From assembly GCF_003591485.1 (NCBI RefSeq), contig NZ_QZCF01000012.1, positions 1 to 64,000 on the forward strand: a stretch of 64,000 nt of DNA. The letters are read 5' to 3'. Position numbers and translations under genes: made by a program. This stretch comes from Paenibacillus sp. 1011MAR3C5. Lineage in GTDB: Bacteria > Bacillota > Bacilli > Paenibacillales > Paenibacillaceae. The notes under the pieces are model-generated. The model was not told the origin of the DNA and did no database searches. It saw only the letters and a list, made by a program, of their open reading frames with translations. Of the stretch, positions 26,201 to 34,198 are shown one piece after another. Each line of letters starts with the position of its first letter. Positions within the stretch are counted from its first letter, which is position 1.

Positions 26201-26740
26201 CGCAAAGCGGAGATGTCTGGCGAAGAAGTCGTGGAGGAGAAGACGGTCAGCACGGTCATCGACATCAGCGTGGATGCGTACCTGCCTTCCGACTATATAT
26301 ATGACAGTATTCAGAAAATCGAAATTTACAAAAAAGTGGCGGCTGTTCGTACGTTCGAGGAGTGCGACGATTTGATCGACGAGCTGATCGACAGATTCGG
26401 TGACCTGCCTCAGGCGGTCAGCAATCTAATGTCGGTAGCAAGGCTTAAGATCTATGGCAGCCTATACGGAATCGAGATGATCACCCAGAAGGGAGACGAT
26501 CTTATCTTCCGTATGTCCGAAGCCCAAAGAAGCCGCATCGCCCGGAAGAAGGTGGACCAGCTCTGCCTGAAGCTGGAGAACCGCTTCAAGCAAAGCGCGG
26601 AGCAAGAGTCGCCGCCGACCGTTCTCCTTCGCGGGAAAGGACTGAATATGGAGCAGAAGCTCCATCTGTCGGAGAAATTCATGGAGGGCTACAGCGAAGC
26701 CCTGCCTAAGAAGGAAGAGCTGCAGAACGCGACGTCGTAG
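23213..26740 (+). CDS. mfd: Transcription-repair coupling factor Mfd
   Basis: Mfd is an ATP-driven translocase that displaces RNA polymerase stalled at DNA lesions and recruits UvrA. The protein of about 1175 residues has a UvrB-like N-terminal module (GLAGSSRQVLIAALEEA, SRGEMSVRGGIVDFYP), an RNA-polymerase-interacting Tudor-like domain (VGDYVVHHNHGIGKYVG), a RecG-like motor with Walker A GDVGYGKTE (K645) and DEEQ box, and a C-terminal UvrA-masking domain. The TTG at 23213 follows AAGAGGTG and starts as relatives do; the ATG at 23153 would add 20 residues without a clear site. Confidence 0.96.
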   Translation: MKALIQAFAADSDVQSVLSGIRKGMREQMISGLAGSSRQVLIAALEEAVERPMLVVTHNMFSAQKIAEDLQECLSPDKVMLYPANELMAAEAAISSPETLAQRMDVLIKLSKGYRGIIVVPFSGVRRFLPISSVMADAQIKIAVGDTLPMEGFLLQMTALGYVRADRVESRGEMSVRGGIVDFYPLTASQGYRIEWFGDEIDSIRAFDPAEQRSSDRMDSYVIPPCQEIIADATRMSVAARHAADLLEKQLEKMTDRTAKDRLRSEIGSELEKLREQVYFPEIYKYIALLYPERQTILDYMPSDTLLVLDEPTRLIETAKQLERDESEWALHLLQSGKSLPGLTLARDTEEILHQRPFPTLFLSLFLRQIPHSQPQNILNMTSRSMQNFHGQMNVLKSEMERWKKIGANVIMLAGNAERMDRMRRVLDDYGIEPPNLLEGNLQQGFELPSSHLVVITEGEMFSQKQRKQRRIDKKMDNAERIKSYTELKVGDYVVHHNHGIGKYVGIGTLEIGGIHRDYLHILYSGGDKLSVPIDQVDMIQKYVGSEEKEPKVSKLGGAEWTKAKSKARASVQDIADDLIKLYAQRQSTPGFAFGRDTSYQQEFEAMFPYDETRDQLRAIEEIKRDMEKGQPMDRLLCGDVGYGKTEVAVRAAFKAAMESKQVAVLVPTTILAQQHYETFRERFSGYPINVQVLSRFRSRKEQNETIKGLKNGTVDVVIGTHRLLSQDIIFKSLGLLIVDEEQRFGVSHKEKLKKLKTNVDVLTLTATPIPRTLHMSMLGVRDLSVIETPPENRFPVQTYVVEYSPALVREAIERELARGGQVYYLYNRVQGIHQMAEAINALVPDAKVTVGHGQMSEQELEKTILDFLDGESDVLVSTSIIETGVDIPNVNTLIVHDADKMGLSQLYQLRGRVGRSNRIAYAYFTYQRDKVLTEVAEKRLQSIKEFTELGSGFKIAMRDLSIRGAGNLLGAEQHGFIASVGFDMYSQMLAEEIAKRKAEMSGEEVVEEKTVSTVIDISVDAYLPSDYIYDSIQKIEIYKKVAAVRTFEECDDLIDELIDRFGDLPQAVSNLMSVARLKIYGSLYGIEMITQKGDDLIFRMSEAQRSRIARKKVDQLCLKLENRFKQSAEQESPPTVLLRGKGLNMEQKLHLSEKFMEGYSEALPKKEELQNATS

Positions 26741-26789
26741 GACAGATTCGCTTTTCGGGTTCCTTTTCTGATACAATAAAAACAGTTTA

Positions 26790-26857
26790 TGTTCAAAGTC
26801 GGTTGGCATCATGTCATGCTTCGTGATCAGAAGTGACTATTGAACAGCCTCTAATAT
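26790..26857. repeat. Short MITE-like element
   Basis: GTTCAAAGTC at the left end and GACTATTGAAC at the right end form imperfect terminal inverted repeats. The right end, including CTTCGTGATCAGAAG and CCTCTAATA, is directly repeated at the end of the longer element at 26864-27088. No coding potential is visible. Confidence 0.55.
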
Positions 26858-26863
26858 AGTGCG

Positions 26864-27088
26864 TGTTCTAAAAGTCGGATTTTCAGCACCGAGGCTGGTC
26901 GTTCGCCTGACGGCGAACTGCTCGCCCATGCATCCGGGAAGGTTGCGAGAACCTGAAGAAGGAGGAGCGGAGTGTAGGCAAACCTACATGAGCACCGGAC
27001 TTCGAAGGTGAACGCAAGATTCGATGTCGAATACGTTTCTTGGCTGGCTTCGTGATCAAAAGACGATTTTTTGAACAACCTCTAATAG
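26864..27088. repeat. Long MITE-like element with four to five internal hairpins
   Basis: The ends GTTCTAAAAGTCGGATTTT and AAAAGACGATTTTTTGAAC are imperfect inverted repeats. Inside are hairpins GTTCGCC/GGCGAAC (26901-26918), AGGTT/AACCT (26940-26954), TGTAGG/CCTACA (26973-26988), CACC/GGTG (26993-27010) and ATTCGA/TCGAAT (27019-27032). It ends with the direct repeat CTTCGTGATC...CCTCTAATA shared with the short element. A dispersed intergenic repeat or structured RNA is likely; no protein is encoded. Confidence 0.55.
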
Positions 27089-27113
27089 CTTATAATCTGA
27101 AAGGGGATTCTAC

Positions 27114-28229
27114 ATGTTTTACAGTACACGCAAATCGACATGGCGCAGAAGCGCACTGCTCGTCCTTGCAGCGGTGCTCGTCATGACGATGCTGGCGGCA
27201 TGCGGAGGCAAGGGGAAGGGTGAACATTCCTTGCAGTTCAAAAACGTAGACAAGGGCGAGGTAGTCGCGACATTCAAGGATGGACAAGTTACGCAGGATG
27301 AACTCAAAAAGTATCTGGACGTCTATGTGCTGGCTCAACCGGCTTACGAGTCGATCGTTGAGATCCCGCAATTCCAGGAGATGCTGCTAGAGCAATACGT
27401 AAGCTTCAAGCTGCTTAGTGCTCAAGCTTCCGAAGAGTCCTTGAAGGAAGCACGCAAGCAAGTAGACGAGCAACTGACAGGATTCAAGGAGCTGAAAGGA
27501 TCGGACACGACCTTTGCAGACGAATTGAAGACGAAAAAAATCTCGGATGCAGACATCGCGACTTTCCTGCTGCTGAATTCCGCAGCGGTCGTGCATATGA
27601 ATTCCCTGGTTACAGATGAAGATATGGCGAAAGCCTTTGAAACGATGAAAGCAGACTTTGCGGTATCCGACGTGCGCCACATCCTGGTTCAAACGACAGA
27701 GACCGATCCAAATACGCAAGAAACGAAAGAGCTTCGTACAGACGAAGAAGCACTGGCTCGCGCCAAGGAAGTAAAGGCGAAGCTGGATGCAGGCGGCGAC
27801 TGGAACGAGCTGGCTAAGACGTATTCCGATGACGGCGGTTCAAAGGAAAACGGCGGCTTGTATGAAGCCAGCCCAGGCAGCAAGTGGGTAGAGCCTTTCA
27901 AAATCGCGACTTATGAGCAGGAAATCGGTGTGATCGGCGAGCCGGTGAAATCCGATTTCGGCTACCATGTTATTAAAGTGGAGAAGCGTGAAGACAAAAC
28001 GCTGGATCAACTGACGGAAGAAGAGAAGAACCAAGTGAAGGGCGCGGCGGCTTACACGTACATGGAGAAATTCATGACAGAAGAGATGCCGAAGCAAGAA
28101 CTGAAAATTACACTGCCTAAGGCCGAAGAAGGCGCGGGCGAAGGCGAAGCACCGGCAGACGGCGAGACTCCATCGGAGACGCCAGCCGATGGCGACGCAG
28201 CAGCAGGTGACGAGAAAGCCGCAGAATAA
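27114..28229 (+). CDS. PrsA-like lipoprotein peptidyl-prolyl isomerase (parvulin family)
   Basis: This 371-residue extracytoplasmic foldase has a lipoprotein signal peptide with lipobox LAAC and lipidated Cys30. A SurA/PrsA-like N-terminal region (about 45-180) comes before a parvulin rotamase domain (about 186-290, signature DVRHILVQT, ending GYHVIKVEKRED). The last 40 residues are rich in Ala, Glu, Gly and Pro and probably unstructured. It should help secreted proteins fold at the membrane-wall interface. AAAGGGG precedes the ATG. B. subtilis has no gene here between mfd and spoVT; a strong terminator follows. Confidence 0.92.
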   Translation: MFYSTRKSTWRRSALLVLAAVLVMTMLAACGGKGKGEHSLQFKNVDKGEVVATFKDGQVTQDELKKYLDVYVLAQPAYESIVEIPQFQEMLLEQYVSFKLLSAQASEESLKEARKQVDEQLTGFKELKGSDTTFADELKTKKISDADIATFLLLNSAAVVHMNSLVTDEDMAKAFETMKADFAVSDVRHILVQTTETDPNTQETKELRTDEEALARAKEVKAKLDAGGDWNELAKTYSDDGGSKENGGLYEASPGSKWVEPFKIATYEQEIGVIGEPVKSDFGYHVIKVEKREDKTLDQLTEEEKNQVKGAAAYTYMEKFMTEEMPKQELKITLPKAEEGAGEGEAPADGETPSETPADGDAAAGDEKAAE

Positions 28230-28252
28230 CTTCTGCCTTATAGCAATATCAT

Positions 28253-28295
28253 AAAGACCGTTTGACCGGCATTATGCCGGTCAAACGGTCTTTTT
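28253..28295 (+). terminator. Terminator after the PrsA-like gene
   Basis: A perfect 18-bp stem (AAAGACCGTTTGACCGGC and its complement) with a 5-nt loop is followed by TTTTT. Confidence 0.95.
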
Positions 28296-28391
28296 CTATG
28301 GGATGCTTGGATAGATTTTCCCTGAATTGAAAACAATAAAACGGATACAGCGCGAGATGGGCTGCAGCTATTGATGAAGGGCGGTGACAGC

Positions 28392-29999
28392 ATGAGGCTG
28401 ATCAAGGGATACAAGCGAACGAAGCAGCAAGCGAAGAAGCTCCCTACCAACCATACCTTGTCCGAATTTGAAGGAACGAGACTGAACGGCTCGCTGCGGC
28501 AGCTGGAGGAGATTATGAACAGTACGCTGGGCACGAGTGCCGATCTGGCCACTCGCAAATTCCAGGTATTCGGCCAGTTTCCTGCTGTCATGTACAGCTT
28601 CTCCCATATGGTTCAGCAGGCAGTGGTCAATGAAGATATTATCAGACCGTTTATGCATGTCCCTAGGCATCTGCAAGACCGCAACATCGAGCTGGCACAA
28701 TTGCCAGACATCCTTTTGTACGAGACGCTATATCACGGGGAAGTCCAATTGCAGGGAGAAATCGATCTCTTAATTCGGGCGGTGCTAGGCGGGGATACGG
28801 TTGTTGCCATTGAAGGCATGCCGGAGGCTTTCCTGATCGGTACGCGCAGTATCGACAAGAGAGGCATTGAACAACCGGCTACAGAACAAGTCATCCGCGG
28901 ACCGCGTGAAGGCTTCATCGAGTCTTTGGGCACGAATCTGGCTCTCATCCGTTATCGGCTGCAATCCACTGAGCTGCGTGTCGAATCCAGAGAGATCGGG
29001 ACACGGACAAAGTCCAAGGTAGCTATATGTTATATGGACGGCATTACAGATCCTGAACTGCTGAAGGAGCTGGATCGCAGGTTATCGGAAGTGAAGATTG
29101 ACGGTGTGCTGGATTCGGGTTATCTGGAGCAATTTATCGAAGACAACAAGTGGTCTCCTTTCCCTCAAGTGCAGTATACGGAACGGCCGGATAAGGTCGT
29201 GGCCAATCTGCTGGAGGGCAGGATTGCGATACTCGTGGACGGCTCGCCACTAGCCCTCGTTATTCCTACTGTATTCGGGCAGTTCTATCAGACGGTCGAA
29301 GACTACACCGAGCGATTCCTACTCATGAGTGCGATTCGAATGGCGCGTCTGGTCGCCCTGATCTTCTCGCTTGTCTTTCCGTCCTTGTATGTCGCCATTA
29401 TTTCGTTCAATCCTGAGCTTATTCCAACCGAATTCGCGGTGGCTGTAGCAGGGGGAAGAGCGGGTGTGCCGTTCCCGGCTGTCATTGAGGTGCTGATCAT
29501 GGAAGTTTCCATGGAAGTGCTTCGGGAAGCGACGATCCGGTTGCCCCAGCAGGTCGGCGGAGCTCTGTCGATTGTCGGCGTGCTGGTCATCGGTCAAGCA
29601 GCTGTAGCGGCAGGGTTCGCCAGTCCGATCACTGTCGTCATTATCGCGCTGACTACGATCGGTTCATTCGCAACGCCGGCCTACAACGCCGCTCTAGCGC
29701 TTCGGCTGCTGCGCTTTCCGCTTATTATTATGGCTGGGATATTCGGCTTGTACGGCATCATGGTCGGCCTTATCGTGATCGCGAACCATGTGCTGTCGCT
29801 GAAGTCGTTCGGCGTGCCTTATCTGAGTCCGCTCGTGCCGGGGGATAAGGAAGGAATAAAGGATCTTCTCATACGGGCGCCGATCAAATGGATGAAGAAC
29901 AGACCGGCGTTTCTCCATCCCCAAGATAATATAAAGCTGCAAGTGGAAGATCAGGCTCCATCCCCGAGCGCTGAAGAAACCAGTCCAGAAAAAAGATAG
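28392..29999 (+). CDS. Spore germination protein, GerAA/GerKA family (receptor A subunit)
   Basis: This is the A subunit of a GerA-type nutrient germinant receptor in the spore inner membrane. The protein of about 535 residues has a soluble N-terminal half with the family motifs LATRKFQVFG and GDTVVAIEG...RSIDKRG, then REGFIESLGTN. A C-terminal half carries about five membrane segments from residue ~310 (ARLVALIFSLVFPSLYVAII, then PFPAVIEVLIMEVSMEVLREA). The ATG at 28392 follows AAGGGCGGTG; the start at 28374 lacks a site. With the next two genes it forms an A-B-C operon. The nutrient ligand cannot be predicted. Expression under sigma-G is expected, but no clear promoter was found. Confidence 0.94.
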   Translation: MRLIKGYKRTKQQAKKLPTNHTLSEFEGTRLNGSLRQLEEIMNSTLGTSADLATRKFQVFGQFPAVMYSFSHMVQQAVVNEDIIRPFMHVPRHLQDRNIELAQLPDILLYETLYHGEVQLQGEIDLLIRAVLGGDTVVAIEGMPEAFLIGTRSIDKRGIEQPATEQVIRGPREGFIESLGTNLALIRYRLQSTELRVESREIGTRTKSKVAICYMDGITDPELLKELDRRLSEVKIDGVLDSGYLEQFIEDNKWSPFPQVQYTERPDKVVANLLEGRIAILVDGSPLALVIPTVFGQFYQTVEDYTERFLLMSAIRMARLVALIFSLVFPSLYVAIISFNPELIPTEFAVAVAGGRAGVPFPAVIEVLIMEVSMEVLREATIRLPQQVGGALSIVGVLVIGQAAVAAGFASPITVVIIALTTIGSFATPAYNAALALRLLRFPLIIMAGIFGLYGIMVGLIVIANHVLSLKSFGVPYLSPLVPGDKEGIKDLLIRAPIKWMKNRPAFLHPQDNIKLQVEDQAPSPSAEETSPEKR

Positions 30000-30017
30000 C
30001 GGAAGGAGCATCTCGAC

Positions 30018-31118
30018 ATGGACAATACGCAGACCCGACAAATTACCGTTCTTCAGACAGCGGCTATCCTCGTCAGTACGATTATTGGCGTAGGTGTGCT
30101 GTCGCTTCCTCTGTTTGCGGCCAGGGCGGCTGATTCGGCTGCCCCGATTGTGACTCTCTTTGGCATTATCGTCGCTTTCATTGGACTAGCGCTTATCACA
30201 TGGCTGGGCATGCGCTTCCCGGACCATACCATCATCGAATACAGCGAGCAAATTATCGGCAAGTGGCTCGGCCGATTAGGCAGCGTATTGATCATTGTAT
30301 TCTTCGCCGTGTTAACATCGTTAACCGCCAGAGAGTTCGGTGAAGTGGTCGTTACCGCTGTATTGAAAAAAACGCCGGTTGAAGTAACCGTTATCGTGAT
30401 GCTCATGCTGGCTGCGATATCAGCGCGGAAGTCGCTGACAACCTTCGCGTATATTCACAATTTTTATTTCCCTTTGCTGCTGGTGCCTTGCTTGTTAATC
30501 GCCATTCTGTCGCTCAGTAATGCAGAAATTGTTAACCTGCAACCGATTATATGGACCAAGTCTAATCATGTTCTCCTAGGAACGTTCACGATTGCCGCGC
30601 TATTCCAGGGCTCCTTCATTTTAACGCTGATTATTCCATCTATGAAGCGGCCCAAAAAGGCTATGAAGGCAAGCGTATACGGCATCTTAATTGCAGGCGG
30701 ACTCTATCTGGTTATCGTAGCGGCAGCGGTTAGCGTCTTCGGCGCCGAGGAGATCAAGAAGCTGCTATGGCCTACGCTGGAGCTGGCGAAAGGCACCAAT
30801 TTGCCGGCTAATATATTGGAGCGGCTGGATGCGGCTTTTCTCGCCGTATGGGTAACGGCGGTATTTACGACATTGTTGTCCAGCTACTTTCTGACAGCTT
30901 ACGCAATGAAACAGCTATTCCGATTGCGCGAGCATCGGGTATTCTCGTTTTTTTTGTTTCCTTTTATATTCTTCATGGCGATGATTCCGCAGAATGTGAC
31001 CCAGCTCTATGGCATCATCGAGCAAGTCGGCAGATTGGGTCTTGTCATCACGATAGCGTACCCGGCGGCTTTGCTGCTAATGGCGATGATGCGCAAGAAA
31101 AGGGGGCAGCAGCAGTGA
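30018..31118 (+). CDS. Spore germination protein, GerAB/GerKB family (receptor B subunit)
   Basis: This 366-residue integral membrane protein of the APC-superfamily-like GerAB family has about ten transmembrane helices. The first contains ILVSTIIGVGVLSLPLFAAR, the glycine-rich broken helix typical of these transporters. In GerA receptors the B subunit binds the nutrient germinant. GGAAGGAGC lies upstream, 18 nt after the A-subunit stop. Its stop overlaps the GTG start of the C subunit (GTGA), indicating translational coupling. Confidence 0.94.
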   Translation: MDNTQTRQITVLQTAAILVSTIIGVGVLSLPLFAARAADSAAPIVTLFGIIVAFIGLALITWLGMRFPDHTIIEYSEQIIGKWLGRLGSVLIIVFFAVLTSLTAREFGEVVVTAVLKKTPVEVTVIVMLMLAAISARKSLTTFAYIHNFYFPLLLVPCLLIAILSLSNAEIVNLQPIIWTKSNHVLLGTFTIAALFQGSFILTLIIPSMKRPKKAMKASVYGILIAGGLYLVIVAAAVSVFGAEEIKKLLWPTLELAKGTNLPANILERLDAAFLAVWVTAVFTTLLSSYFLTAYAMKQLFRLREHRVFSFFLFPFIFFMAMIPQNVTQLYGIIEQVGRLGLVITIAYPAALLLMAMMRKKRGQQQ

Positions 31119-32365
31119 CAAGCAGGAAGATGTGCCGCTTCATACGGTTAGTCTGTACGGTACTCGTGCTTACCCCTCTGTTAAGCGGCTGCTGGGACCG
31201 GCTGGAGATCGATGACCGTGCTGTTGTGCTGGGTGTATCGATAGATGAGGTGGACAGCGAGGCAAAGGCGACACGAGAGGAGGACGAGGTCACCCATGTA
31301 CGAGGCTCTCTTCCGCCGCCCAAGCAAGGTATGGTAAGAGTGGGGGTGCAAATTGCCCTGCCGGGGCAGATTCCCCTCGGTCCCGGCGAATCGGGCGGCA
31401 TGGGCGGCGGCAATCCGAATCGAACGGTATGGGTGATTAATGTGGTAGGGCATTCCATTAACGATGCGTTCATGAATTTGCAGCAGCAGGTATCGAGCCG
31501 ATTGTTTTTTGGACATTTGCGCATCATTGTCATCTCGGAGGAGGTGGCAAAGAAGGATATGAGCAACATTAACGATTACTTCCGGCGCAATCCGGAAGTG
31601 CGCAGAATGGCATGGATGATGGTATCTAAAGGAAAGGCATTCGAGCTCATGAATGCGGCGCCCAGGCTGGAGCGGATCCCGACGCTGTATTTAATGTCGA
31701 CGCTCGATAATGCGATTAAGATGGGTAAATTCCCAAAGGACTATATCGGGCAGTACTGGAGCAATTCCTCGAAGAAAGGGCAGGAAGGCTTCTTGCCCTT
31801 TGTGGAGATTAAGGAGCAGGACAATGTCGAGATTAAGGGATTGGCATACTTCCGAGGGGAGAAGCTGGTTGGCATTACGAAGCCTCTGGAGATTTCCGGG
31901 TTCCTGGGCTTGCGCGGCATTAATCCGGCCGGCTATCGCGCGGTCATCCTGCTGGATTCGGAGGATCTGTCCACTTCCGTCATGACGAACGTGACGCATA
32001 GACATTCCAAGATCAATCTGAGCGTGAAGGACGGCAAACCGTATTTTCAGATTAGAGTGGAGCTGGAGGCGAACTTGGATGAGAAGATGAGCGAGAGCAT
32101 TGCGCTGGACGATCCTGCAACGATTGCGGCGATCGAGCGAAAGCAGGAGAAGGGCTCTGTTCAATTCTATCAAAACATTATTAAGAAGACGCAAAGCAAA
32201 GGCTCCGATATATTTGGCTTTGGCGAGATGGTCCGGGCCAAAAAACCGGGGTATTGGCATCAGTATATCGGAACGAAGGAAAAGTGGCAGGACATGTACA
32301 AGGAGACGACCTTCGATATTGAGGTAGCGGTACGGATTCGCCGTATTGGTATGAAAGCAACGTGA
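31115..32365 (+). CDS. Spore germination lipoprotein, GerAC/GerKC family (receptor C subunit)
   Basis: This lipoprotein C subunit of about 416 residues has a signal peptide with lipobox LLSGC and lipidated Cys26. The family start CWDRLEIDDRAVVLGVSID follows, then RLFFGHLRIIVISEEVAK and a C-terminal domain. The GTG start at 31115 overlaps the B-subunit stop and has AAAAGGGGG upstream; longer in-frame versions would run back through the B gene. It attaches to the outer face of the spore inner membrane and is needed for receptor assembly. A glycine-rich loop near residue 85-100 is an insertion compared with typical members. Confidence 0.93.
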   Translation: MTSRKMCRFIRLVCTVLVLTPLLSGCWDRLEIDDRAVVLGVSIDEVDSEAKATREEDEVTHVRGSLPPPKQGMVRVGVQIALPGQIPLGPGESGGMGGGNPNRTVWVINVVGHSINDAFMNLQQQVSSRLFFGHLRIIVISEEVAKKDMSNINDYFRRNPEVRRMAWMMVSKGKAFELMNAAPRLERIPTLYLMSTLDNAIKMGKFPKDYIGQYWSNSSKKGQEGFLPFVEIKEQDNVEIKGLAYFRGEKLVGITKPLEISGFLGLRGINPAGYRAVILLDSEDLSTSVMTNVTHRHSKINLSVKDGKPYFQIRVELEANLDEKMSESIALDDPATIAAIERKQEKGSVQFYQNIIKKTQSKGSDIFGFGEMVRAKKPGYWHQYIGTKEKWQDMYKETTFDIEVAVRIRRIGMKAT

Positions 32366-32425
32366 CGCATCGTTTTTTGACAGTGTTGGAGCGCGATTGG
32401 GGCTGTAGCAGGAGGGATGGAAAGC

Positions 32426-32620
32426 ATGATATTGAGTATAGTCACGATTGGACTGTCAGGTTACCTTTTTTTCATCTGCGTCTTGTGCGGCTTGTTCTTG
32501 CTGTTCATTGACGCCAGAGAAACCCACGTAACCAAAAAAGAATATCGACTGTCCAACATTTTCGGCTGGCTCCATCTATCGCTAGGAGTGTTCATTCTGA
32601 TGATGCTTTGGCTGTCTTAA
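32426..32620 (+). CDS. Small two-TM membrane protein (CLC_0170-like)
   Basis: This protein of about 64 residues has two hydrophobic helices (around SIVTIGLSGYLFFICVLCG and SLGVFILMMLWL) joined by a charged loop with DARETHVTKKEYR. It resembles the CLC_0170 family of small membrane proteins found near germination-receptor genes, but the match is by eye. The second ATG (32426) is better spaced from AGGAGG than the ATG at 32417. It lies about 60 nt after the receptor C subunit, and a role with the germinant receptor is suggested only by position. Confidence 0.65.
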   Translation: MILSIVTIGLSGYLFFICVLCGLFLLFIDARETHVTKKEYRLSNIFGWLHLSLGVFILMMLWLS

Positions 32621-32650
32621 AATAACGATTGCTTATATTTGTAAAAAGTG

Positions 32651-32676
32651 ATATCATGATCATATCATAATGATAT
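32651..32676. promoter_or_regulatory. Palindromic candidate operator before the SPFH gene
   Basis: GATAT-CATGATC-ATATC (32650-32666) is a hyphenated palindrome and is followed by a further half-site TGATAT (32671-32676). It ends 13 nt before the SPFH start, so a bound regulator would block expression. No candidate regulator is identified, though the Arc-like protein encoded downstream is possible. Confidence 0.4.
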
Positions 32677-32689
32677 GGGAGTGGATCTC

Positions 32690-33562
32690 ATGAGGGAGAA
32701 AAAAGCATTATATGTCAGCGGATATTTGGCGCTTCTGATCGCGATTGTTGCAGCTGTAGGCGGTGCGGCGCTGATCATCCTCCAACTGTCCTCGTCGTCT
32801 GTATCGGCATTCAGCATTCTACTCGGAGTTGTGCTGCTTCTTGTTGCCTTTCTGATTACGACGTCATTAGTTATTGTTCAGCCGAATGAAGCGAAGGTCA
32901 TTACCTTCTTCGGCACGTATATTGGTACGATTATCGAGAGCGGCCTATGGATGGCCTTGCCGCTTACGACGAAGGCGACGATATCGCTTAAGGTGCGGAA
33001 CTTCAACAGCCAGAAGTTGAAGGTGAACGACGCGGAAGGCAATCCTGTGGAAATTGGCGCGGTTGTGGTCTTCAAGGTCGTAGACACGGCAAAGGCCACC
33101 TTCGACGTCGATCATTACGAGCGGTTCGTCGAGATTCAGAGCGAGACGGCAATCCGTCATATTGCGGCGCAATACCCGTACGATATCTTCGATGACGAGA
33201 ATGGTGTATCGCTGCGCGGGAATGCGGATGAAGTGGCAGCTGAACTGCAGCGCGATCTTCAGACGAGGCTGGAAGTAGCAGGCGTCCAACTGATCGAGAC
33301 ACGCATTACGCACCTCGCTTATGCGCCGGAGATTGCAAGCGCGATGCTGCAGCGTCAGCAAGCGATTGCGATTGTAGCGGCGCGTCAGAAGATCGTCGAA
33401 GGGGCAGTCGGCATGGTAGATGCCGCGCTGAAGAAGCTGGAAGAGAACGGAATCGAACTGGACAGCGAGCGGCGGGCCGCGATGGTCAACAATTTGATGG
33501 TTTCGATCGTATCCGACAGGGCGGCGCAGCCTGTCATCAATACGGGCTCTCTGTACAGCTAA
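32690..33562 (+). CDS. SPFH/Band 7 domain membrane protein
   Basis: This protein of about 290 residues has two N-terminal membrane helices (residues 8-30 and 36-60) followed by an SPFH/Band 7 domain starting [18 protein letters not shown] and a helical, coiled-coil-prone C-terminus ([20 protein letters not shown]). Such proteins oligomerise and organise membrane microdomains or scaffold proteases. The ATG at 32690 is preferred because GGGAGTGG lies upstream; 32675 would add five residues. It is followed 13 nt later by a small Arc-like gene, and the two form a likely two-gene operon outside the Bacillus gene order. Confidence 0.85.
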   Translation: MREKKALYVSGYLALLIAIVAAVGGAALIILQLSSSSVSAFSILLGVVLLLVAFLITTSLVIVQPNEAKVITFFGTYIGTIIESGLWMALPLTTKATISLKVRNFNSQKLKVNDAEGNPVEIGAVVVFKVVDTAKATFDVDHYERFVEIQSETAIRHIAAQYPYDIFDDENGVSLRGNADEVAAELQRDLQTRLEVAGVQLIETRITHLAYAPEIASAMLQRQQAIAIVAARQKIVEGAVGMVDAALKKLEENGIELDSERRAAMVNNLMVSIVSDRAAQPVINTGSLYS

Positions 33563-33575
33563 GGAACGCTGAATA

Positions 33576-33749
33576 ATGGGGAAAGAGAAGAAGGCGTTCC
33601 CGCTGCGCCTCGATCCCGACATCCATCGTGCGCTTGAGCAATGGGCCGCTGACGAATTCCGCAGCGTGAACGGTCATATTGAATTTCTGCTGCGCGAAGC
33701 GCTAAGCAAGGCAGGGCGGCTTGGCAAGCCCCGCAAAGAAGAGGAATAA
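33576..33749 (+). CDS. Small Arc/ribbon-helix-helix-like protein
   Basis: This 57-residue basic protein reads FPLRLDPDIHRALEQWAADE, then FRSVNGHIEFLLREAL. That is the pattern of an Arc/MetJ ribbon-helix-helix DNA-binding domain: a strand with alternating hydrophobics and two helices with the SVNGHIEFLLREA signature. AAGGA lies 10 nt before the ATG. It directly follows the SPFH gene, and a terminator closes the pair. The protein may bind the palindrome upstream of the SPFH gene, but that is speculation. Confidence 0.75.
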   Translation: MGKEKKAFPLRLDPDIHRALEQWAADEFRSVNGHIEFLLREALSKAGRLGKPRKEEE

Positions 33750-33752
33750 CCG

Positions 33753-33788
33753 GACGGCATACGCAGGCTAGCGGCGTATGCCGTCTTT
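33753..33788 (+). terminator. Terminator after the Arc-like gene
   Basis: A 12-bp stem GACGGCATACGC/GCGTATGCCGTC is followed by a short T run. Confidence 0.75.
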
Positions 33789-33789
33789 G

Positions 33790-34198
33790 ACGTAGATTGG
33801 ACAACTCTGGATACATACGGCTGGGCAGGGCATCATAAGGCTCTGGGCCGTGAGGGGCCGCTCCCATCAGGCGGTTCTTCAAGGGAACAACGGGTCGTAT
33901 TGGAGACGTGCATAAGAAATTGGGAGCGGATGAATACTATGGTCAGATTCAAATTCTTCATTGAAGGATCTTAACACTTCAGGTACCGGAGCAGCACCAA
34001 GACCCTACGATAACAACGGCCTGCTGCGAATGTTCTGGTATGGGATATGATCTGCCAAGCCGCCGGCTTAGCGCTACCCGGAAGAAATTCGAGGACGCCG
34101 AAAGTCCTCGTGGAGCTCTCAGTGATGTTTCTTTATAAAAAAGTGATGCAGGAATCCAGTCGATTCAAAATCCTCTAGGGAAAGCGGGGCAACAAGAA
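33790..34198. other. Long spoVT leader/intergenic region
   Basis: There is no convincing gene in these 409 bp. A sigma-G-like element, GCATA at 33910-33914 and AATACTA at 33933-33939 with an 18-bp spacer, lies 260 bp before spoVT. A CGAGGAC/GTCCTCG hairpin sits at 34090-34110. If the promoter is real, the spoVT transcript has a leader of about 250 nt. Confidence 0.35.

Noticed and set aside
26741-27113. Insertion sequence remnant with transposase before the foldase gene
   Set aside because: Only short inverted-repeat elements with hairpins are present; no transposase fragment can be read in any frame.
32675-32689. Earlier ATG for the SPFH gene
   Set aside because: It overlaps the palindrome half-site and lacks a ribosome-binding site.
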